Shown one piece after another: positions 56,053 to 64,000 of a stretch of 64,000 bases of DNA; positions within the stretch are counted from its first letter, which is position 1, and each line of letters begins with the position of its first letter. This DNA is from Endocalyx cinctus. Taxonomy: Eukaryota > Ascomycota > Sordariomycetes > Amphisphaeriales > Apiosporaceae. A model generated the notes under the pieces. The model worked only from the letters and a program-made list of their open reading frames with translations. It was not told the DNA's origin and made no database searches. The DNA lies in NCBI GenBank assembly GCA_001600455.1, contig BCKC01000005.1:3100001-3164000 (forward strand), read 5' to 3'. The position numbers and the translations under genes were made by a program.

Positions 56053-57079
56053 ATGGCTCCCACTCAGTTACCAGCTTCTGGAAACCCATTGTTAGTATAT
56101 TTTCCCGTCTATTCACGACATAATAGTTAAGCTAATGAACCCGGTTTTCCAGGGTCTTCTTCGACGTCACTCTCGGAGGTAAGAAAATCCTACGTAGTCC
56201 ACATCAGACCTTATTCCTGTTTCTCGTCAATTTGTGGCCCTTCTTAAATCCGTCCTTCATATGAACTGTTGTTCCCTTAACTCCAGATATTCCGTCTATG
56301 ATGAAAATATGAGATCTTCCTCTTAACACATCGCAGGTGAACCTCTTGGTCGAATCACGTTCGAGCTCTTCAAGGACACCGTGCCCCGCACGGCCGAGAA
56401 CTTCCGTCAGTTCTGCACCGGCGAGTCCAAGAATAACAGAGGACTTGCCCAGGGCTACAAGGGAAGCAAGTTCCACCGAATCGTATGTTCGCCCCTTGCT
56501 TATCAGCATTATCTTACGATGTATCTCGTTTTTTCCATGTTTTTTATGCCAGGTACTGACATGTAAAAATCAGATCAGCGGATTCATGATTCAGGGAGGC
56601 GATTTCCTAAACGGAGATGGCACGGGAAGTACGGTACGTGCAGGATTAACTCCGACAAAGATATTCCTATTTGGATAAGGCGAGAGGAACTAACGTATTC
56701 TTCGGTGGCGAAAGTGTATCTACGGTACCAAGTCCTTCCAGGATGAGAACTTCACGTTGAAGCATACCTCCAAGGGTCTCCTGTCTATGGCGGTAAGTTG
56801 AATGGCAATTATAGGGTTGTATGACTCGCAATAGCGCTCTTATAATCAGAAGCTAATGTCGATTACCATCGCCAATAGAACTCCGGCCCGAACACCAACG
56901 GCTCTCAGTTCTTCATTACGACGGTACCCACCCCGCACCTCGACGGCAAGCACGTGGTCTTCGGCAAGGTAGTCGAGGGCATCGATGTCGTTGAAAAGAT
57001 GGAGAAAACTAAGACGGGACGGCGTGGTCGCGATGTGCCCGACCTGGACGTCGCCATTGCTCAGTGCGGAGAGATGTGA
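56053..57079 (+). CDS. cyp3: Cyclophilin H-type peptidyl-prolyl isomerase (U4/U6 snRNP-associated)
   Basis: Peptidyl-prolyl cis-trans isomerase of the PPIH/Cyp3 group, which in animals binds the U4/U6-associated Prp4-Prp3 proteins of the spliceosome. Six exons: 56053-56090, 56153-56178, 56337-56482, 56575-56634, 56715-56792 and 56879-57079; 182 residues. All introns are GT-AG and frames agree. The start ([15 protein letters not shown]) and end (VAIAQCGEM) match the PPIH pattern rather than CypA. Catalytic landmarks are FHR in [34 protein letters not shown] and [11 protein letters not shown]. The position before LDGKH, Trp in CypA and PPIH, is His here (PTPHLDGKH), which usually lowers cyclosporin binding. 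The final TGA overlaps a GTGAGT, so a further 3' splice is conceivable. Convergent with the GST-like gene 270 nt away. Confidence 0.95.
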
Positions 57080-57349
57080 GTATCATCGATCAAGTCAGAT
57101 AGCCGTCAAACAAGGCATTGAAAAAGGTCACTATGGTACCTCTGATTTCTCCCAAAGGAGCTGAGAACAGACAGTAAGTCAGGTCAAATCTATCTATATA
57201 GTTGACCCTCCTATTGACTCTTCCAAGATTCTAGTTTAGTATCTCTTAAGGGTCTGCACTATTAGGCCTACACGGCGTATTAGATGCATTGACCTAGTTG
57301 TGTCTTCTAAAACGAACGACAGCAGCACGCTCTAGAATTTGATTTCGTA

Positions 57350-58564
57350 TCATACAGCCGCTCGATATTCCTCAAGTGCATCGTGTAATTTGCCCCAGGT
57401 ACCATCATGCCATGATTTGAATGCTTCCCACTCCTCAGGCGGAAATGTGACGTTTAACATGATCAACCACCCGCCCACGATGAAATCCGCGTACGTGACC
57501 CTATCCCCAGCCAGGAACGGACCTTCTCGCCCCTCCTCATCCCCACCGTTGAAACCAAAACATTTAGCCAGCGGCTCCAGCGTGTCCTTATACTTAGCCA
57601 TATCCTCGGCCCTCTCCTCGGGCGTCAAGACCGTATAATCGGCGTTGCCCTGGCGGCGGGCAAACTCAGCCATGGTGGCCTCGAGCGAGGCCGGGTTGAG
57701 GGGGATGCCGGGACCGCAGAGGTGCACGCCTTTGCTGAAGGCGGCGTTGACCCGCGCGTTGAACGCGACGTACCGATCCCGGATCGGACCGCGGGATTCG
57801 GTCGGCGCGTCGCGGAGGGGGAACAAGCTAGGGTTCCCGTCGCTCCGCTTCTCCTTCTCCTCCTCCTTCTCCTTCGCTTTCTCGTTCCCGATCTCGTAAT
57901 CCTCCTTCTTCATCTCGTCGAACCACGCGCCGTAACGAGGTGGATCAAATTCCAGGTCCGGAAACAGCGTCGTCTTCCCCCCGGAAGACTTTGTAGGACT
58001 AGTAGTGACTTTATCGTCGATCCAGACGGCGATGTCGAACGAGTCGCCGACCACTTCGCCCGTCGAGACGTCGCGCGCCACGGGCAGCGTGTAGAAGGGG
58101 GACCCGTCGGCGAAGAAGCGCACGGCGGGGGCGCCGACGCGTTGGCGCGTGGCGGGCACGTCGGGCAGGTCGACCCATTCGGTGCGGAAGGGGAGGCCCG
58201 AGTAGTTGAGGACGTAGCGCGCCTTGGACGGGTTGGGCGCGTAGGAGCGGGTGGGCGGGCCGGAGAGGATGTCGTATAGGATGATGCGCGGCTCCGAGGA
58301 GGATGTCGAATTTGTCGTCATTGTGCTTGTTGTTGCTGTTGTTGCTCCTGTCTCGTCGTGGATTTCTGGCATTGGCGTGGTGTGTGTACTAGTAGTGGTG
58401 GTGGTAGTGCCTGTAGATGTGTCCATATATATATATATATATATCGTCGTAGATGGTCCGCGTGTGTTGGGATTTAAGACGGGTATGTTAAATGCTGATG
58501 CCGATAAACAAGGAGATCTTGTCTTGGGAATAGGGGCATCTCGGTCGCTTTTATATGACGCCAT
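57350..58564 (-). CDS. Glutathione S-transferase-like protein
   Basis: Intronless frame of 404 residues. The GST N-terminal thioredoxin-like domain begins near residue 92 (PRIILYDILSGPPTRSYAPN), continues through SKARYVLNYSGLPFRTEWVD and GDSFDIAVWIDD, and the helical C-terminal domain ends with FLAGDRVTYADFIVGGWLIM and WHDGTWGKLHDALEEY. It looks like the fungal UstS/LigE-like GST branch, which includes detoxification and metabolite-tailoring enzymes; glutathione is the expected cosubstrate. A Lys/Glu run lies between the domains. The start is uncertain: the first ~90 residues are low complexity (Thr-rich) and include IYIYIYM coded by an (AT)10 microsatellite. Met47 (58426), Met65 (58372) or Met82 (58321) are credible starts, Met82 giving a normal-sized GST. 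Confidence 0.86.
   Translation of the reverse strand: MASYKSDRDAPIPKTRSPCLSASAFNIPVLNPNTRGPSTTIYIYIYMDTSTGTTTTTTSTHTTPMPEIHDETGATTATTSTMTTNSTSSSEPRIILYDILSGPPTRSYAPNPSKARYVLNYSGLPFRTEWVDLPDVPATRQRVGAPAVRFFADGSPFYTLPVARDVSTGEVVGDSFDIAVWIDDKVTTSPTKSSGGKTTLFPDLEFDPPRYGAWFDEMKKEDYEIGNEKAKEKEEEKEKRSDGNPSLFPLRDAPTESRGPIRDRYVAFNARVNAAFSKGVHLCGPGIPLNPASLEATMAEFARRQGNADYTVLTPEERAEDMAKYKDTLEPLAKCFGFNGGDEEGREGPFLAGDRVTYADFIVGGWLIMLNVTFPPEEWEAFKSWHDGTWGKLHDALEEYRAAV
58425..58444. repeat. (AT)10 microsatellite at the GST-like gene 5' end
   Basis: Dinucleotide repeat lying in the open frame upstream of the probable start codon of the GST-like gene; whether it is translated depends on the start used. Confidence 0.9.
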
Positions 58565-60097
58565 CTCTTCATTTCAAGCTTTCAATTTTTTTTTTCTAGA
58601 CTAAATATTAAACTACTGCAACGTAAAGTACATACATACATAAGTGACCGATTATCATACATACATACATAGCCACAGTAGCGTTTATTGTCCTTCACAT
58701 GAATCATGTTGCACCAATTCAGCCAAGCCTTCTCTTATTGGTTTAAGCTGCGCAGAATTGGAGTGCGGTTGGTCACGTGTATGACGGTCATATCAATCTT
58801 ATGCCGTATCGAGGCTTGTTTGAAAGTACGGACTCCGCCACGAATAGCGATGATTCAGAATGAGAGATGGATGAGTTATATTAATTCATGGATAGTTGCA
58901 GTCGACTTCGCTAACGATCAAACGTTACCCTCACTAAGCAACTCACCGTATCTTTGACGAAGCCTGTGTAATCAAGATGTTTATTTGTTTCTCCCCTTAC
59001 ATGAAATATATACAATAGCTGGTCGGCTAGATAATTTAGACTGTTGGATTAATTTTGATACAGCTGAACAGTTGCTAGCCGATATGCAGGAGTTGGAGGT
59101 GGCCTCGCTGCCTCGTTCAGCTCGAGACTCGGAATGCGGTATCGGGGTTCAATATCACCTTTATCTCATTTCATAGGGCTAAGGGCTCTTTTCATTGAGA
59201 ATGTTCAACCTTACGTAAGGCAATCGACGTTGATATCTTTAGCAAGCATATAGATAATATTAAAAAAAATCCACCACTTCCTCCAGTTAGCTCTTCAGAG
59301 AAAATTTTGAGCTTACTCCTCTAGCTAACCGCTTCAAGAGCCGTAACCTATAAGCTTACTTAGATCAAGAGGCGTAGATAGAGGTGCACAGCTTGATGAT
59401 CAAGAGCCTGGTTGATCTTATGTTTGTATCTGTGGAATGGAAAGCTATCTTCTCGATTTGATACGATGCGGTAGGAAATGTCTGTATCATCGAACGCAAG
59501 AAACACTACTTACTTATACATGTAGTATTTTGCTAGTTAGGAGGTGATCAAAAGTTGACGGCCTACTCTAGAGAGTATCGTACTCAGATGTATATATATC
59601 CTATGAATTTACGTCAACGCTTATCTCAGCACACCCGCCGCCTCATATTCAGAGTTGAAGTATTGAAAGTTTTAATGATAATAGCGACATTATTATGTTT
59701 TGTTCTTTCTTGAGCGAACCACGACTCTAGAAAATCGTATGGCTCGTTCTCGCGGGGGTATCATACCCCAAAAGGTAACAATCCTGTCTATATACATATA
59801 TCGTAAACCCGAAGGATAATAACAATAACGATAATAATGACCACGCGAAGAAAAGGCGAAGGAGAATTCCATCTACTTCCCATGCTGATCAGGATGCCCG
59901 TGTCATCATCCCAGTTGCTGTCGTTCACTGGACGAAACACTATCCTCGTAACGCAAAGGGATCAGTTGCGACGGAATCCATACCTATCCCATTTTCTCTC
60001 TTTCCCTCCAACTTATATACTTCACACCGCCCATATATATACACGTAACTCCTTCTCTCCATCTTGGCCCCGCGACTCGTACAGGTATTCGATCCTT
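58565..60097. other. Intergenic region
   Basis: 1.5 kb, promoter side of the GST-like gene and 3' side of the AIG1-like gene. CATA tracts at about 58630-58645 and 58658-58672. No supported gene. Confidence 0.55.
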
Positions 60098-61418
60098 TCA
60101 CTTCTCAGTACTCACGGGCGTACCGGTCATCTGAGATTCCTCGTCCCGGGTCAGCGCGCCGCCGCCGGGGAACTTGCCCTCGAGCCCGAGCTTCGACTCG
60201 GTCACCCACTTCCTGAGCCAGACGAGCGCGCGCACGAGGACGAAGATGACGACGATACCGATCGCGATGCCGAAGACGTACGCGGGCAGGTACCGGCCCA
60301 CGACGGACGGGTCGAGAAAGTCGTACGTGTAAAAACCCTCGGTCGCGCGGGTGACGTACGCGACGGCGAGGTAGAGCGCGAGGATGACGATCAGCCAGAG
60401 CAGGTGGATCCAGGGGGCCGGGTCGGCGCGGGCGAGGACGATCTCGGCGAAGGCGAAGACGCTGTTGAGCGCGTGCTGCGACACGTTGGACCACGTCGCG
60501 AACCGCGAGTCGAAGTGGCCGATCAGCGGGTACAGCAGCCCCCAGTACACGGCCGTGACGAGGAAGGGGAAGGTCGTGATGGTCGTGTACAGGAGCGAGT
60601 GCAGCGCCTGCAGCGGCCGCGGGAACCGGTCCAGGAGCGCCGCGTCGCCGCGCGAGGACGCGTAGCTGAAGGTTTGGACCGAGGCCGCTAAAAAGTAAAA
60701 CGCTATGCCCCAGTACGTGAGCACGGTGAAGTACGAGAAGCTCGCGGCGCTCGCCTCGCAGCCGCCGAAGGCCGGTCGGGCGCACTGGAAGCCGATGTTG
60801 AAGAAGAGGGTGGTAAAGGCGTAGAGAGACTATTTCATCCGAGCCGGGAAAATAACGTTAGTTTTTATTTTCTTTCATCTCGAGGTTTACCGTAAAATCC
60901 AGTCTTTCTCTCTTCGTGATGCTCATTTAATTTATTTTCCATCTCCCTGGCTAGTTTACTCCTCCCGGTGGAGTTCATTATCCTGATCCGGGCTTGGCGA
61001 TGCGCACGCGACAAACATATCGTATTCCGTAGCGCCTTATATTCGGCACGACGGAGGGCAGGGTGACAGGCAAGGACAGGATAGCAAGCTTCCTCCCACG
61101 CAGAATTCGAATGTCGTGTTTCCCATTCCCATCTCGTTGCCGTGCATGCCGCTTCGGGTGAGTAGGGGCGATCTAGGGCGCAATGCGATAGACAATATGT
61201 ATATGTATCATGTATCCATTTTTTTTTTCGTACCACCAGGAAAGTCGAGCATCACAAATAAAAAAAGACAAAACAAAGTAAAGTTATAAAAGAAAAAAAG
61301 AAACACGTACGATGAGGGCCCTGATGGCAAATAGGACGTAAGGCGGAACCAGCCACGAAGTCTCGAAGCGATGCGAGGGATCCCAAATATCTTTCCCGAA
61401 GGCGAAGACGTTCGCCAT
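60098..61418 (-). CDS. FAR-17a/AIG1-like multi-pass membrane protein (UPF0641-type)
   Basis: 279 residues from exons 61418-61311 (36 codons) and 60829-60098, joined in phase 0. The intron is long for this genome (481 nt; donor GTACGTG, acceptor AAATAG). The start MANVFAFGKDIWDPSHRFE and the junction VLFAIRALI plus SLYAFTTLFFNIGFQ match fungal UPF0641-like proteins related to FAR-17a/AIG1. About six membrane helices follow (VLTYWGIAFYFLAASVQTFS, TTITTFPFLVTAVYWGLLYP, IHLLWLIVILALYLAVAYVT, YVFGIAIGIVVIFVLVRALV). Human AIG1 and ADTRP hydrolyse fatty-acid esters of hydroxy fatty acids with an intramembrane Thr/His pair; His155 in NVSQHALNS is a candidate for that His (inference). The tail (LTRDEESQ) is cytosolic. 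Exon 2 is extremely GC-rich at third positions. Confidence 0.9.
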
Positions 61419-64000
61419 GTTGACTGATTATTTCTTTTTCTCTTTTGTCTCTTAAATATATCTTTACTACCCTGTCTTCATCACCTAAACCCCGATCGCC
61501 AAGAAACAAAAATGAGAATAAGAAAATAACAGAGAGGAAGGAGAGAGGGGGAGAAGACGAGGATTTGCGAATTGAATCTTCTCGATCAAGGCGACATTTC
61601 TTTTCTTTCTTGTGTTCTTAATGTTCTCGAAGCAAATGGGCGGAGAGTGCCAAGAAATTTTCTATTATTAGGGCGAACAGCTGAAGAGTTTAAAGAAGGG
61701 CAGGAAAAAAAATAAATAAATAGTCGATTATTTAATAAGTAAAATAGGTAGAAGCTTTCTTTCCTTAGCGGATTAATTCAGCTACTCCTTAACTACGGTA
61801 ATGATAACCTAAAGAAAAAAACGAAACACTTTAAAAAAGAATTATATTACGATGCGTACGTATACATAATATATATTTAAATAATAAGGAGTGACACTTT
61901 TGCGCAAAGAGCGAGGTGGGAAGAAAGGAAAAAAAAAATAAAAAGAGGGATGATGAAGGATAAACAATTAAGAAAAAAAAAAAAGAGAGACCGAGGAAAA
62001 AATCAAGGAGTACGTTATAGGTAGCGTATACTCCATACTACTGTGTACACTATTTTTTTTAATTGGAAGCATGACCCGAACACGATAGACGATACGAAGC
62101 CAATTGCTAAGACAAATAATCATTTCCTCTATAACTATTCACTATTGATACAGACGAGAAAAGCGTAGAACGTTGATATAACACACGCGGTATAATTACA
62201 TATATAATACATGAAGGGATTCAATAAGATCATCTCGTAAAGCTCGGCCGAATCAACTGAATTCGTGATAGATCATTCAGAATACTAGGAAAAAAATTAC
62301 TTGCTGCGGAAACTAGTAAGGTAAGTGACCAAGTTACATAGTATAGCACAACTTGTGTTTTAAAATTATAGAGTAATGCAGCATGAAAGAGTGCACGCGT
62401 CCTTTGTAGTAAAACAGTTCCACATACGAATAGCTCAGACAAATCAATCAATCTCATTCTCTCTTTTTTCCCTCTATCTTCTTTTCCCTCCTATCTGCTC
62501 CACTTTACATATTTGGATTTAGAGGGAAATTCAGATAGAAGATCTTTCTTGATATGGACAATTCAGAGAGAGAGACACGCAGAAAAGACATGTGAATACC
62601 GAAAAAAAAAGAGTGTGTGATAATCATCAAAGTTATCGAAAGGATGGGATGAACAGATAGACCGCGGATATACCTATAGAGACGTTTACTATGTACGCAA
62701 AGAGGGGTCGGAGAGGTGCACCCTTGAATTTTTGTTACGGAGACTATGACTCTACTAGGAATCTTGCAAGATTTAAGGTAGTATCACATAAAATATGAAG
62801 GAGTTGAGGAACTATCGTGGTGTGTGAGCTGCAAGAAAAGCCTCGGAAAAATCCGTCTAACAGGAGTTGGGACGAACGAGAGTACGCTTGGACGCCCGAG
62901 GGTAAAAAATGAATTATTAAGAATATCCCATTTCTCCAACCTATTACTTGATCAACGTATCGTCGTCTTTTGATTTCCAAGTAATTCGACGAGTGAAAAG
63001 TAAGAAGAAGAAGAAAAAAAAAAGCTCAAAACTAACTGTTACACTACTACCATACCGACATAGCCTGCTCGGGAAAACCGATATCTGTACTTAACCTACT
63101 TATATATAGATGTAGTACAGTAATGTCAAATGCTTTTTCTCTTATACAATTGTATTTGAAATTTCCGTGTAGTGTATACTACTAAATGATCGACGCTCCG
63201 GGAGCCGCTTTACACGCGTCTCTATTTGGGGCTTAGAAAGATCACTTTTCCACAGTTTCAGCTTCGGAGATCGGATGATTCAAGTGTGAAGGAAATAAAG
63301 GCATTGAATATATTAACACTATCGGACTATGTATGAAATAAGCAATAGTATAATATCGGCGTAGGGTAAGTATTCAACAGTATAAGCCAATGGGATTGGT
63401 TTAACAATCTGCTTTGCTTATATGTACGGAGTACGGAGTATACTAACCTATATGGATGTAGATTATTTTACTTGTACACACTGCATGATTTCTCAAGTAA
63501 TTAAACTGCAATTAGTATATATATACTCCGTGCTTAGGTACTTACTCTGTATATACACAATCGTATTTTGCCTGTTGAACTGAAGAAATCAAAATAAAAA
63601 AGAATTGTCAGGATCATTTCCCGGTATTTATATCCAAATATGATTGACTTCATTGACTGAATGTACCCCGTGGGGAATTGGTTTATATAATAAGTAGTAT
63701 ACCTACCTCTTCATCACTTGGCCGAGGGACGGACAATAATGAATGCAGCAATATTTTGTATCACGCATAATCACAACCAACCACGCCTTAAGACATCAGA
63801 TCATAAGTTATTATCATTATATTATTACTACTACCAAGAAGTTTTTAATTTTAAAAAGACCCTTTTCTTGCTGTACAACAAAATTTCCATTTTCCTTCTT
63901 GTTATTCTTTATAAACATAGTGAATATGCCGTGCACATGGCTTTTTTAAAAAAGAAGGGAAATATTCCCGGGGGTTTTCACTTCCTCCCGAAAGAAGGCC
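61419..64000. other. Right-end intergenic region, no gene seen
   Basis: 2.6 kb, AT-rich. The first 200 nt upstream of 61418 are the promoter/leader of the AIG1-like gene. Contains A runs near 61930-61985 and 63013-63023, TACGGAG tandem copies at about 63423-63438 and short frames without support. Confidence 0.55.

Noticed and set aside
60865..61236. 120-codon frame inside the AIG1-like intron as a separate gene
   Set aside because: No ATG start, no domain, and the intron borders are well supported by the conserved exon junction.

Overview
The window is nuclear DNA from a filamentous ascomycete (Pezizomycotina; the intron style, gene set and intergenic texture fit Sordariomycetes best, but I cannot name a species). 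Evidence: short GT-AG introns of mostly 55-190 nt, fungal-only families (PTH11-type receptor, Rlm1 MADS factor, fungal PIG-P/Gpi19), single-copy eukaryotic housekeeping genes in no operon order, and AT-rich spacers full of homopolymer runs and microsatellites. I see no rRNA, convincing tRNA, CRISPR, plasmid or recognisable transposon gene.

Left end (1-7.5 kb): three minus-strand genes for accessory metabolism - a GMC alcohol-oxidase-like flavoenzyme cut by the window edge, an FAD monooxygenase and a carboxymuconolactone-decarboxylase-like protein - then a plus-strand PTH11-type seven-helix membrane protein. This looks like the edge of a small oxidative or catabolic cluster. No backbone synthase is in view.

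Centre-left (8.4-26.6 kb): a dense housekeeping block. It holds a LETM1/Mdm38 inner-mitochondrial-membrane protein, Gpi19 (PIG-P), an AT-rich phosphotransferase-like gene, Arp4, a D-serine dehydratase, RCC1 (Ran GEF) and TAF1 of TFIID. RCC1 and TAF1 are divergent and share an 860-nt promoter.

Centre (26.6-36.1 kb): a 9.5-kb stretch without any recognisable protein gene, full of poly-T/poly-A, CT and GA tracts. It ends in a pyrimidine-rich leader in front of the Rlm1-type MADS-box gene (36.15-38.16 kb). Inside it, four blocks at 32.5-33.1 kb can be spliced at well-formed GT-AG sites into an 88-residue reading frame; this is offered as a candidate only.

Right half (40.6-61.4 kb): Vps8 (CORVET), divergent from a GPALPP/DUF3752 protein; a membrane RING-H2 ubiquitin ligase; a 5.7-kb gene-poor stretch; spliceosomal cyclophilin H (Cyp3/PPIH), convergent with a GST-like protein; and a FAR-17a/AIG1-type (UPF0641-like) membrane protein with a 481-nt intron. 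The last 2.6 kb holds no gene I can support.

Multigene spans below run from start codon to stop codon; exons are listed in the evidence and were inferred from splice signals, frame continuity and family conservation.
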